Source: Osedax fenrisi
Lineage: Eukaryota; Annelida; Polychaeta; Sabellida; Siboglinidae
Direction: 5' to 3'
Assembly (NCBI GenBank): GCA_964019155.1
Contig: OZ025243.1
Coordinates: forward strand, 10,037,865 to 10,101,864
Length of the DNA stretch: 64,000 nucleotides
The notes beneath the pieces are model-generated. The model saw nothing but the letters and a program-made list of their open reading frames with translations. It searched no databases and was not told the DNA's origin. How positions within the stretch are numbered: position 1 is the stretch's first letter; every line of letters begins with the position of its first letter. Both the position numbers and the translations under genes were made by a program. Shown piece by piece: positions 13,142-28,600 of this stretch.

Positions 13142-15828
13142 ATGTCATCTGTTTTGAAGTTTGCTAAAACTATTAGAAATAATTGGAAAAAATCAGTTGT
13201 ATTAGTTGCTGCGGTAGCATATGGATGTAAATATGGAGAGAGAAAATTTAGGTTATTAATTAACGTCTACTACAATTTGCTAATGATAATTTGATTATTT
13301 ATAACTACATTATATATAATAATTTAAATTATATATTTTTAAAATAATTTTAAATTAATTATTCAATAACTTATATGAAATATACTCTCCCATATAATAT
13401 GGTTGTATTAGTCCATATATTTGAGATTATTTAGTAATTTTATAATAAATTAGTAATAATTACTTACTTCAGTCAAACCCTATCTCGACCATATCTGTCA
13501 ATTTCCATCCATATTTCCAGGTACATCATGATGATAATCCTATTTCTAATCTCATAATATTATAATTAAACAACTTCTATATATACAAGTACTGTGCTGT
13601 ATTTCAACACGTCTATATACGTGTGTTGGTGTATTCCATGATTTATTTTAAAAGTATTATGGAGTATAGTAATCATTATTTTATCAATATAAAACTTATT
13701 GCAATATTATATTGAATATATTTTGTAAGTACGTGACTTGATTAAACACAAGTAATAATTAGTTTTTAAATTATATTTAGTCACGTCTAACTTGAACTCG
13801 GTTGCCAAGATGATCATATACCATTTATAACAATGTATGTTTAGTTTTAATATAACTGATCATTTTGAAACAAATGTATAACTATTGTAACATATAACTA
13901 TATATAACAAATGTATATCTATTATATTATTAAAATGTAAAACTGTTAAAAATAAAAATAATATATATATGCAATATACTAAACGTATAAGTAAATACAT
14001 TACAATATTGTATATATCTTTCATAGAGAATATATACCAATATATTAAACATAACAATTAATAAATTCAGCTTAATTTATCACAAATTGATTACGCTATA
14101 TAAACAAATAATTTTAAATTTAATTAACTACATTATTTAGTGATTATATAATATTAAAATTATGTAAATATCAATTAAATTGAATTTTGTATTTTTAATA
14201 TTATTAATATTATTAATTATACCAAATATTTTCCGAAGGAAAGATGGTTCACTTGATCGAATTATTCAAATAAAAACCTACTAGCTCAAATTCGACGGGT
14301 AGATGAACTAAAATCTATTTTTAGATTTTTTATCTATTTACATATATTCGAAAAATAATACCTTAATATAATCTAAAATTTAGATATGTATAAAAAGTCG
14401 TTATATATAGAAAAGTAAGTGTTCCGCAAAATATTATTTGGAGATATCAAAAGTTAATTTATAAAAATGTTTCTGAATTTGTATAGGTCAAAAGTAGATC
14501 GATTCTGTCATTGTTATTTACATGTAAACTTTCAATACAGTGAAAATGTCGTAATTTGAAAATATATTTATTTAAATATAATTCATATATCTATTATAAT
14601 ATCAAAAGTATATTAGTCTGATAATTAGATTAATTACCTTATGAATTATTAATAGTAAATATAACTGATAACAATATATGTGTATCCATTGTGTGGTTGT
14701 ATCGTAACTATATTAAAATAATTACATAGCTTAGATAGGGGAGTGAATCAACTTTATTTCGCAAAATCTTTGATTATACTTCGCTATATATTATTGATGC
14801 TCATACATATATAAAATAAGAGCATATATAAATATAGAATATATGGAAAACCTGATTTTAAAAATAATTATTATAATATCTTACTATCCACATATTAATT
14901 AGGTGGAAGACTTTCACAAATTAGCGCTAAACGGGATACTAGTAATTATGTACACTATGTATTATATATTATAATACAAAATTACTAATATTAATATATT
15001 ATAAATATTATTGTATTATGTATTAAGGGGATCCCGCACATTTAAAGTGATGATATTTTATTTTTTTTTATATTTTATTTTATTACATAATAATACTTAT
15101 TGTAGTGTTTTTTAGTATCTGTAAAAAAATTAGACATGAATTAAGTCTAGAAATGGCATAAAATGTATTTTATGACGATAAGATAATGCTATATTATATA
15201 CTATTCAATATTACATTTTTATGCTGTCAAACTTCAAACGCTGTTTTCTCAGAATAATTATTTCGCGCTAGGTATGTGCATTCAAAAATATAGAACACAA
15301 AAACTATTATAATTATAATATTATTTTTTTTTGCTTTATATAGAATTTAATTATGTGAATAGTAAAATAGAGAGATAATTAATAAAATGTATAGAATTCA
15401 TTGTATAAAATGATAATTTGTATAGAAATACCATCATTTTAGTATCTATAATTTTTAATTTAGATATATATGATATAATAAATAATAATATTAAAAATAA
15501 CTTTCTATTTTCCTATGCATATATATGTTATGAATACATTACAAACAAAATTAAGTCAATCGAATGAATAGAATATCAGTTCTATTTTTTTTAGTGGACC
15601 TATGTTTTTCCTATCTATGTATACACGAAATTGGCAAATTGCTATGTGTTATGTGCGGGATCCCCTTAATACATTTATGCAGTCATATTCCTAAATCTAA
15701 GAATAACAGTGATTAACTTTATATTTTTGAATTATAAAATTTTTTTATATGTATACATTTACATATATATATAAAATAAAACTTAATATGAATATATTAT
15801 TTAATTAAAATATGTTTACTCTATTATA

Positions 15829-15880
<52 letters not shown>

Positions 15881-18800
15881 TTGCCTGTATGGCTTAGTGG
15901 CTAAGGCGTCAGACGCACAAGCAGTAGGAAACGGGTTTGAGCCTCATTCGGACCATTAATTAATTTTATAAAATGGGTCTTAAAATATTATTTAGAAGTG
16001 ATATTATATAATTGTGTATAAATAAATGATCGGCTCTAGTTAAAACTGTTAAAGCTGTAGTAGTTTAATACTTACTTAGTTACTTGGTCCCGTGACGTAG
16101 GCATCGTAGGGGAGAACATGACAATGTTTTTATTAACTTTTTCCATTTATAACGATCTTTTGCAATAACTAAAAGTTGCTGAAGAGGGAGATTAGAGTAT
16201 TCAAAAATATCATTTAATCAATTTTTCTTTGGTCTTCCTCTTTTTATATTACCTTCGACGTAGCCTTGAAGAATTGTTTTGGACATTGAATCGTGTCGAG
16301 TTATATGTCAGAATTTTGTCATTTTTCTTCGCATGATTATATCAAGAAGAGGTACATACGAACTGACTTTCTCATTTATTAAAATATTGACCAATATATT
16401 CGTCTTTCTTTCTTTATAGCTTATATTCAAGAGACGCCTGTGAGCTTTTGACTAAAACCTCTGATCTTCTTCTTTGATTCTTCTAACAGAGTCCATGTTT
16501 CACAGCCATAAAGCAATGTTGACAGAACTAATGAGTTATATAATCTAAATTTAAGTTTGAAATCGATTTCTCCGCTACGCCAGATCTTTTCCAGTTTTAC
16601 TAGTGCTGAAACTGCTGTAGCTAATCTTATACGTATTTCAATTTTTGAGTTGCCGGAATTCGTAAGCATTGCTCCGAGGTATTTAAAATGTTCCACATTT
16701 TCAATCTGTTTATTGTACATATAAATAATTGGTGTTGGACCTTCTCCATTGACAAGAATTTTGCATTTAAGGGGATGGCACACGACGCCCGCCTCTCTAT
16801 GTATAGAGATAGCAAATAATGGGTCTACACAAAACTAGGCGCGCAGAATTCTATTCATTGAATTGAGCTAATTTTTTTTATATTCTATTCATTAAATGTA
16901 TATACATAACTAGGGTTGTTAAAAAACGCGTTTTTTATTATTGTTTGTTTAAAACATGTTTTAAACGGTTTTTTTCGTTTTTAATTCGTTTTATTCGTTT
17001 TTTATCCGTTTTTTTCTGTTACAAAATATAAAATTATTTAAATAAAGTAGATATGTTGTTAAATAATAAAATAATAATAAAGTAAGTACATATTATATGA
17101 ATAATCAGTAATAATTCAAATAATATATTATCTGTATTATTAGCATTATTAAATCATTAAATCATTATCATACATCATTAAATCAATAAATCATACATCA
17201 TTAAATCATATTGTCAAAAACTATACATTAGTATGACAATTATAATAATTATAATATTTATTTTGTTATAACACTGAGTATTTCTGTATTATTTAATTAT
17301 TTGTTATAGACATGGAGATTGTATCACAATCTATAGATATATGTACATTATATAATTAATAGTATAAAAGCTGTATGAACTTTCATATTTATATTATAAT
17401 AAATTATTATAAATAATAAAGTAAAATTAGATTTCTTTTATGTTCTGATATAATAAATTATATAATAATATATATTATGAACTTTCATATTTCTTTTATA
17501 TATTAATATATTATTATTAAAAAAATATGAAAATTCATACTATTTTTTTATATAATTTTAAACATAATATATATTATTATACAATTTATTATATCAAAAC
17601 ATAAAAGAAATCTAATTTAACTTTTAATAATAATATTATATTTGTATACACATTTTATACATTTATTAAATATTCATTCATTTTTCAATTATTATACAAT
17701 TTATTATATCAAAAAAAAGAGCAGATAAATTATTATTTGTCAAATTTAATTTAAATTTAAATTTTAATATTAACAATTAAATAAATATATGTATAAATGT
17801 ATGTCTCTTGTTTTTTTCCTTTTTTTTCATTTTTTATTCTATGTTTAAAACGGTTTAAAACGCGTTTAAAGCATCTGTTTAAAACGTGTTTTTTATTAAC
17901 TCACAACCCTACACATGACATTTCAGGACGTATTTTTTATAATATATATTATATAATATACATATATATATGCACACATTTTATTATTTTAATTTACGGA
18001 ATTTTTATAGAAATTGTTATTTTTTGTAATTATACACATACAAATTTAGAAAATTACTTCTGTAATAGTATTCATATATATGTTATTTATATAATGCAAT
18101 ACAAATTAGTAGAATATATATAATAGTTTTTATGATACCTACATTTATATACACATACCTAGCGCGAAATAATTATTCTGAGAAAATAGCATTTGAATAT
18201 ATATGAATACATTATATATCATATATAATGAATATATATAAACCACCTTTTATGTTATTTCTAGACTGTTTTCATAAATAATTTGTTTACAGATATTAAA
18301 AAACAAATCATAGAATAGTATTATGAAATAAAAAAAATGTTAAATAACAAAATATTTTCACCAAAACAAGGTGTGTGACATCCCCTTAATAGGAATTTAA
18401 TTTTAATAGGATGAATATAATCAAGTTTCAGAAAACTAAATCGTTTACAATAGTTCATTGTTATTTTTATATAATTTATTTAAGTATTTATTTAAGCTTG
18501 ATTACATGTACAATGTACAGGTTAATGTATTATATATATATTATATCTTAAATAATAATATATTTACAATGTACATTGTACATTGTAAATATATTATTAT
18601 TTAAGATATAATATATATATAATACATTAACCTGTTAATATTATATTAAACATTACAATAACTAAACACCAATTCATTACAGTGAGAGTTTACTAAGAAG
18701 GGCATATTGCAGGGAGGCTGAAGTTAGTTACTTATATATTGTAGATATAATAGTTGCATAGTTATACTATATTCATTATCAGAATAGATTTAGGTATTAA

Positions 18801-19970
18801 TAAAATAGTATTATAAATATACCTTAACAAATATGTTTAAATCTTAAAATTATAGTCATTTAGCAATTCTATGTATATCGACTAAATATATATATATATA
18901 TATATATATGTATTAATATCCTATTTATAAATGTTACGTTACCTGATTAATATCAATACTAATAGATATATGGAAATCAACCAATAAGAACCGGTGAAAC
19001 AAACAGACGAATCACAATATTTTTGAACCCCGCTGCATCAGGAGGGTCTGTAAATTACATTGATTGATTGATTGATTGATTGATTTTATATTATTATTAT
19101 ATAATAGCATACAAATGAATCGAGACGAATAGTTAAATAAGTGCATTTCTCGAACATAACAGCGAACACTATCATGGGTGGGGTGCGACATACACCTACC
19201 CTATTACTACATAACAGTGAACACTATCAGGGGTAGGGGGGTGTAACATACACCTACCCTATTATTACATAATAACGAACACGATTACATCATCACCTGA
19301 CAGGTCCGCGAAGTCATTGTTTGAGAAGCATGCCGCGCCTATTCTGCACATGGCTGGCATCAGTATCACAGTGGTGAAGGTAAGACAAGCCTCTCAGCAG
19401 TGATGTATAGTGTAACCATCAGTATTGTTAGGTATACAGCATTACAGTGGTGTAGGTAACACATACAGTATTCTTTATAATCAACTATAGTGATTAGTAA
19501 GCATGGTTGATTATTTTATTGCATAGTTTTATCTTATGATTATATGTATTATAAGAAAATAAGATTAACTAAGAATAATAATATACAAATTGAACCAGAA
19601 ATGATACAATATTATTGGTTTTATACTATTATTGTAGATTAGTAGTATTCCAATTCAAAATAAATTTTATTAGGTATTTTAAAGTATTTTTGAATAAATA
19701 AATTTATATTAATATCGCGTAGAGAAAATTCGGTAGAGTTTGATATTTTTAAATATTTCATTATATTTGTTCTGTTATAAATAATATCTAAAAATTTTAA
19801 ATAATATTTTCAAGATTGGATAAGAATATATACTAATATAATAATTAATAATTTCAGTTTTTATAAACTTTTTTAATAAAATATATACTTAATAATATTA
19901 TTAATAATTTTCAAAAATAAATTTTTCTTGTAAAAATATATTTTCTCATATTTAATTTTGTGTATATATG

Positions 19971-20008
<38 letters not shown>

Positions 20009-23000
20009 TGTTGTCATTCGGACCCGGATTTCGGACTTTAGGTCATTGATACCGGACTGATACAGTATAATTTATCGGACCGGACTTTATATTTAACTCG
20101 GACTATTTCAGACTTTAAATATTAGATTCGGACTATTTCGGACTTTAAATATTAGATTCGTATTATTTCGGAAATTTATTATTGGATATCTAAAATACAT
20201 TCCAATGTTTACCTTTGGGATTATATTTATTCGCGCCATTTTCAACCAACATAGCGGTTCTGTGTATGTATCCGCGACACTATTACTCAGCTTAGCATCC
20301 CTTTGTGTGAATAGGAGTCACTGTCAATCAAACTACTCCCCCCCCTTTGTATGTATCCGCGACACTGTTACTAAATATAGCGTCCCTTCATGTGAATAGG
20401 CGCCAATGTCAATCAAACTACCCCACCCTTCATATGTATCCGCGACACTTTTAATCCACATTGCATCATTTTAAAATATAGATATTAAAACCTGATAGTT
20501 TTTTCAACTATTTGATACTCACAAATATCTCCAATACCCGAACCAGTTTACATCACTATACGATACTTATGCTGCTGTCAAACGATGCGAATACAATTAT
20601 CAAACGATACTGATAGTGATACTTCTGTCAAACAATACTGAGACTTCTGTCAAATGATACTGATACTGATACTGATACAGCTGTCAAACGATACTGATAC
20701 AGCTGTTGAATGATACTGATACAATACTGATACAGTTTCGAACGATACTGATACGATACTGATACAGTTTCGAACGAATCTGATACGATACTGATACAGC
20801 TGTTAAATGATACTGATACGATACTGAGACTTACTTTTTAGAAAATTTGACAACACTAATATATATATATATATTGAATAGTATGATAATGTTTGTAAAT
20901 AACAATTAAAAAATATATTAGCACGATTTACGTTAAAAAAAGATTAATAATAATAGTTATTTACAAATTATTACTAAAATTCATTATAAAATAATTAATT
21001 TTTATATTTAAATTTGTAAAGACCGAGTACGAAGGTCAAGCCAAGGAGTACATGAAGGTCATTGATAACACAGACGCCATCATAATAGCTGGAGGAGACG
21101 CAACTATATTAGATGTCAGTATATTCCCATACACCCTCCATTACTAATAATAATTACGCTATTATTTCATACATTAATATAAATATAATAATATGTATTA
21201 TTACTGTGTATGTTGGATGATTAACTTTGATCCAATGCTGTATTTTAATGTACTACGTTATTATCGTTGATTTCTTAATAAATAGGCCTAGACAATAATG
21301 GTAGATTATTGTTTAAATATTGTTTAATGTAATTGATATTCATATGCAATAGGTGACTAATATTGTATTAATTGCCAAGGAAATTTACTTATAAGTTCGA
21401 CATTACGTTACATTATATAATATAATAAACTAAATGTGATGACATCATTGATTAGGTGGTTACTGGTTTACTGAGGAACATCGGCGAGGTAAATTATTCA
21501 TTATATTTATCTGTAGCTCGTATTATAATAATTTACAAATACACATATATATACATATATATATATGTATGTAAACTATTACTAATTTGTTCATAATAAT
21601 TTTTAATATCTTCTTTTAATATTTACATTTAATATGTACTTTAAATATCTACTTTTATATATACTTTAAATATTTACTATAAAATAGCTATTGTAAATAT
21701 AAACTGGTGTACAATTTAGAAAGAGAAATGCAGACTGCCTATAGGAATCTTACCAGTCGGTAAAACTAATCACATTTCCAATAAACTATTCGGGGAATCT
21801 ACGGATGATGTGAAGTTAGTATTATGATATAGCATACGTTACATGCTGCCTGTGTGATACGGTAGGCTAGGTCGATAGATAAGATATGTTGGTGAATAGT
21901 TCAAATTAAATTATTTTTATAATTGTTATAAACATTTAATTGATTTATGAATTATATTATTCATATCATTATGTTTTCTTTTAATTAATAATGTATTTAC
22001 AATGATTTAAAAAAATATTACATATAAATATTATATATATATTACGTCAGACACACATGAATAACAATAACTTACCTTACCTTACCAGGTCGAGCTTGCT
22101 CGGCAGTTAACAACATCTTTTCTTCCATCCACTTCTGTCCTCCATTGCTGCGGGCAGTTCATTTAATACGCATTCTGTATCTTTTACTAGTTGATCGATA
22201 AACGTTTTCCTAGGTCTACCCGGTTTCGTTTTTCCATGTTTCGGGGTCCATAGTAACAATTCTGATGCTAGCTCCGTACGGGCTCTCCAACAGTGTCCAC
22301 TGAAGCGTAGACGTTGACTCTTTATGGATTTCGACAATTTAGGGGTGTCACCGTAGAGTTCTTTATTTGTCGGGTGTGATTCCCATGATTTATTTAGAGC
22401 AGCTCTCAGCATCCTCGTATAGTTTCCATCTAGACGTTTCTCCATGGCTTTAGTCATAGTCCAGGTAGTAGATCCGTACACCAATACTGATTCCACAGTG
22501 GCTCTGAAAAAATTTCTTTTTAATTTATCTTTCAAATTTGATTTCCAAATTTTATTCATCGCGTTTAGTGCTGACCAACTCTTTGCCAATCTTATATCTA
22601 GATCTTTCTCAGTTGATGATATATAGCTCCCTAGATACTTTAAATCATTTACTTTATTTATTTCATTTCCATTTAAGCTTTTTATTTTATTCGTATTGTC
22701 TGTATTGTCTATATTTAGAGTCATATATTCTGTCTTTGCAGTGTTAATGTTTAAACCTATTTCTTTTGATACTTCTTCTAATTTATTTAGAAGTGTATTT
22801 GCATCTTTTATGTTGTCAGTTACAACTGCCAGATCATCCGCATAGTCAATATCAGTAATCTTTATAGCTGGGTGGCGTCTACTCTTTTTGACTTCTAATG
22901 TAAAACCTAAATTTATATTCATGGATTTTCTTAGGACATAGTCCAGACATACAATAAAAAGGAAAGGGGCTAATGTGTCTCCTTGTAGAACTCCGGCCGT

Positions 23001-25595
23001 TATATCAAAATAGTCTGTATCTCCATCTGGGGACCTAACCTTGCATTTGGTATTTATATACGATATCATAATAGCTTTAACAATTTCTTCTGGAAGTCCA
23101 TACGCAGTGAGTATTTCTCTCATCTTTCCTCTGTGTATGCTATCAAAAGCTTTCGAGAAATCTATAAATAATAGAGTTGCAGGTAGTTGTTTAGATTTTG
23201 CTCCTTCAATTATTCTACGAATAGTTAAAATTTGTCCGGTAGTCGACCTATTTTGTCTGAAACCATTTTGGTTTTTACGTAATAAAGGATCTAATACTGG
23301 CCGTATTCTGTTTAGCAACATAAGATTATATATTTTTGCTAATATGCAGGTCAGTGTAATCCCACGGTAGTTTTTTGTGGAACTAAGATTTCCCTTTTTT
23401 GGAAAAGGTATTATGCATCCCATTCTCCATTTATCGATTTTATCTTGGGCATATACACTATTGCAGAAATTTAGCAATAATTCCTGAAAAGACTCTATTT
23501 TCCATATTTCAACTGGTATTTCGTCGAGTCCACAAGATTTCCCATTTTTCATGTTTTTCAATGCTTTAATTAGTTCAGTCATCGAAAACAAGCCGGTTTG
23601 TATGTCTTGTAGCTCTGTGAATATAGGTGTAATATCGTGATCAGAGATATCTGGTTGATTTCCAAGAAGTTCCTTAAAGTGGTCTTGCCATTTTTGTATT
23701 CTATCTTGGTTGTCTGTTGCTTTGATCTTTGCCTTGTTTGTACTTTTTCTTCCACTTATTTCGTTTATTGTTTTCCATGCTGTCGCTGATTTCTTGTTTG
23801 TTACGGTTGATGTGATTTCATCTATACGATTTTGTAAGTACTTTGATTGTTCACAGTCATATGCGTCGAAAAGTATCTTTTGTGTGAGTTTGTAATAATT
23901 TATGTTTTCTTGAGTCGGATTTCCATCTTTGATCGCAGCTGCTTGTTTTAATAACTTTCTTTTTTCATAAATATCTTCATTTTCCCATGGTTTATACTGG
24001 CTTTTCTTTGGTTTTTCCGGAATTAATTCTTTCGCTGTTTCACGACAAGCTGTTTCAAAATGGTTGTAAGCTATATTTGCCAAAAACTGTGTATCGTTTT
24101 TTGTTGAGTTTTTGAAATTTTCAGTGACTTTATTTGTGAAACTCTTTCTCAAATTTGTGTTAGAATTTAGTAATGACCAATCGTAATGTATAGATTTCTC
24201 TTTTTTCTTCTTTTGACTTGAACGAAGAGTTAATTGTATATTTGCTGTTACAATTCTATGATCAGAAGCAATGCTAACAAAAGAATTATACGCTCTACAA
24301 TTTTTCACACTGTTTTTCCATTTCTTGTTTATCAGTATGTAATCAAGTTGTGCTTTAAAGTCATTGGGTGAGTTATGTGTCCACAATTGTCCCTTCCTCT
24401 TTTGGAATTTCGTGTTTAAGCAAATCTGTCTATTTTCTTTTAGGTAGTCATTCAACAATTCTCCATTTCTATTTGAGAGTTCATGATATGAAAAAAGGAA
24501 ACCTTCCAGTCGACCTAGGTGTGCGTTAAAATCTCCAGTGGTGATATGTACGTTATGTTTCGCTATTTGCCTAGTGCTAGAAGCTAATTGTTCGTAGAAA
24601 GTTTCTATTTCACTTTGTTCACTAACATTTGTTGGACTATAACACACTGTGATAGTTGCTTTCGGGTTTCCGTTAAAATGTGCTACCAATATTCTGTTTG
24701 ATATTTTTTCAATGCAATTTAATGAGTTATACGCGTTTTTATTTAGAAGTATTCCGATTCCACCTATGGTTGCATTTATGCTGTTTTTCCAGGCTGAACA
24801 TGTAATCAATTTGAAATCACCAATATTGTGTTCTTTGGTTTCTACATCAAGGTGCATAAAACGATGTTCTTGAATACCTATAACATCTTGTTTTGTATCC
24901 ATTGATGATAAGAGTAATTCTGACGTTTTTCCGATCTTATTTAGGGTCTGTACATTTAAAGTTGATATTTGCAGCTTTTTCTTTCCTTTTAAAAGACATG
25001 TTATTTTGTTTGTGTTTGATACAGTAACTAATTTTTCGACTGCAACCTGTATCGGTTTTGCAGGACGCGCTCCTTGTTCCGCGCGACGAGCGATGCGGGA
25101 TGATGTGTATAGTTTTGAAATTGATGTCATTTGTTGCTTTCTGTGGCTGGTTTCATGTGCGGTCGCCACTCCATACACACGGTGACGTGACCCTGCATGG
25201 GTGGCAAAACTGGTGCTATATCTTGCCAAAGGATAACCAGTGATTTTTGTCCGGGACTGCTTATTGGTTATTCGCAGCTAACCTATATATCTAGAGGCCA
25301 GAGTTTCCCCTATCCGCAACCTGGGGACCCGTTGGATGGGAGTTTATCTTCTCCTACACCAATAACATTCAATTATATTATTAATTATAATCTGAAAATC
25401 ATATTTTATTTTATATTATATCTAATATTTAAAATGTGAAATCGAATTACATGAACTCTTAATTATAAATATTAACTTATTAATGAATATTAATGTAAAT
25501 CGACCAATAATACTATACATATAATGTAATAACGTATCATGTAAATTGTGTTATTGTTAGTAAAGGCAGAGCACTTGTAAAACTTGAGATAAATG

Positions 25596-25628
<33 letters not shown>

Positions 25629-28600
25629 ATATATATATAGTCTATTAATATATTTGATTACAGTTTATTTTATTAACATATCAACTAATACAATTTGTAA
25701 ATATTCTAATATAAAATAATCTAATGTAAAAAAGTTTTATATAAATATTATTAAATACATATGTGTAAGTAATTATATAAGTTTATATTAATGTGCATAT
25801 ACATATTTCACAATTTATCTGATTGAGAAGATGATACCACAACTACATGCATACATCAACAACCATTACACCAATATCACATGACTTCCCATAGAGCTAT
25901 GTGCGAATCAGCGATGGCTATTGTTAGAGGTCAGACCAAGGACGTTGACGTATTCTTCATCAAGGTATCATCAGCAGCACTATCATCACTATCATCACTA
26001 CTATTGCCATCTTTATCATCATCAATACCACTATCAATATTATCACCATTACCTTCAGCATTATCATATTATCACCATTACATTTGTTATTATCATATTA
26101 TTATCACCATTATCTTTAAATCTTATCATTATCATCTTCATCACTACTAGCTCATCACCACTTCCATCACCATCATCATCAACTTAATCATTATCATAAT
26201 AATCACACCACCATCATCATCACCTCCCAACTCTCCTCACCTAAACCCACTAAACTCCTAGATAACCTACTATTACCCCTCGACTAGGGTGACACAGAAG
26301 CTAAGAACGCCTACGCCCTAGCCGACATAGAATGGGGGGTGTATAGAAACACAAAGAATAAGTTCTCCGAGTTAGCATGCGATAACCCACTAATACAGTA
26401 TCTCTTCCTATTCATGTTTCATCACTTTACATTGTGTTCAATACATTATAATACATTACAATACATTGTATACGCACTATTATGATATTAGGTTCATTTT
26501 GGTAACGATATATATATATATATACTTATAAATACTCTTATGCACTACGTAATATAATAATAATAACATTATTTATTGACTAGCGTACACAATAGTGGAT
26601 ACCTATGTGACTCTCGAGAAGTTGTATAATGTTATAGATAAGTGTAGCACTATACAAATAAGTCACTTTGTTCTTGTGTTTTGATTGAACGTGTATTAAG
26701 TTCTCATTAAACACATGAGAAAACAAGAACTACCTGCGATCAAGCCCGGGACCTTTCCCTATAGTTATTAACTGTTCCAACGGGCATAATAACATGTACT
26801 TGTAATATTTCACTATAATATTTATATATACATACATATCATTTTACTAACCATTTATAAAAATATATAAATTAATTATATAAATACATATTGAATATGC
26901 AATACCACGTTACCGTAGCTACTGGTACTTTGGTCCACTAAAGCAATACGCCAGCTACCTGGTGAACTCAGTGAATGGAGTGCCGGCCCCAATGCAAGCT
27001 AGCCTATCGACGAGTGGAGCGTGCGAGGGCTGCAGTAAATGCTACGTTAAACCCGCCGCGCCCAACACCCGATGGTGGAACGTATTCTCTAAGACGCAAC
27101 CGAGACGTTGGTGATGTAGTGATGTGCTGCCTACTATAGTACATACTATAGTATGCTGCCTACTATACTGCGTATAGGTGTAGCATGTTAGCATTTGTGT
27201 ATCTATCTTCGTATTATAGTAGTTGTCATCACGAGGAAATATAGACAAATATCACACGATACATTATGTATTAATAAATTTAATACAATGTATAAAAGAC
27301 ATGTATAATATAAACATATACATATATGTATGCTACATATTAGCTTTGTTTCAACATAATACATAGAAACTAAGTAGAGAAGAATTACGTTCATGTACGT
27401 TCATCGGGGAATGATGAACACAGATAAAATCTACATTTCTACTGATATAATGACAATACTATTCATAAACAATATCACACCTTGAACATGTTTACATATC
27501 TTTAAAATATTAATATATTATGTTCAATATTTATCAACATTTAAAAATGTAGACGAGAAATAAATAATGTATGAATTTATTTATATTATTAATAAAAACG
27601 CAATTAACTTATTATAATTTAAAGCTTATATATAATATAACTCATTATAAATAATTATTTAAGTTTATTTATTTTAAAAAATATTAATTTTAATAACTAA
27701 ACATTATCACATAAGTCGTTATATTGTAATAAAGGACGTTGCACCTTCACTTGTATGGTGAACTGGTTTAACTACCTACAAAATAAGCAATATATCATAT
27801 TATAATCATTTATGTACAGAAGTTATTCGATGATGACTAATTTATAATCAATAATTATACTAAATATAATTAACTTTAGTATTAAATAATTGTTATTTAT
27901 ATTATATGTATTTAATTTGTTTGATATATTTATATTATTATCATACATGAATTATTTAATAATAACTAGTATAATAAAATGGTTAATACTTATACTTAAT
28001 GAAGTTCATATACAACATTGTAAAATAAGTAACTAAAAATCTATAAATTGTCCAAATTACTATTTAATAGGTAGTGTAGTGTACTCGATATGGGGTACCA
28101 CCTTTTGGAATTATTTAATCAAATATTTAATTAATATATTATTTGTAAAATACTTCATATATAGTAATGTATATATATATATATATTAGTTTGTCATGTA
28201 TATCATTTATTTTAATATAGTATTTCTAAATTGCGATTTGTAGAAACTAATAAGTAGTTAAACGTTGCAAACTGTCCTCCCCTACATATCAGGTAACAAC
28301 TATACATATGCTTACGCACCTAATATAAATATTAGAACAATATTAGTGCAAATATAATGCTTTGTTTATATTAATATATTATATTATACATGTTGATAAT
28401 AAAACAAACAGTACATATCTACTACTTCCTCCCTCCCTCCCCACCTAGTTAATACCTATACATATGCGTGGTATATATCTCTCACCCCCCCCCCCCCCCA
28501 CAGTTAAATTAATACCTATATCTACCCCCTATTTCCCCTCCCCATACACACACAGTTGAGTTAATACTTATACCTACCCATATAGTTGAGTTAATACCTA

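Noticed and set aside
15883..15956. Functional tRNA gene
   Set aside because: A and B boxes are present but the acceptor arm does not pair, and the sequence continues into a SINE body shared with another locus.
22444..25439. Several plus-strand frames of 60-109 codons
   Set aside because: Shadows of the LINE ORF on the minus strand, or its 5' leader.
27107..27116. AGK exon 10 donor at 27111 (GTGATG)
   Set aside because: Splicing there puts exon 11 out of frame with early stops; the site at 27107 (GTTGGT) joins in frame with ELKDYSE.
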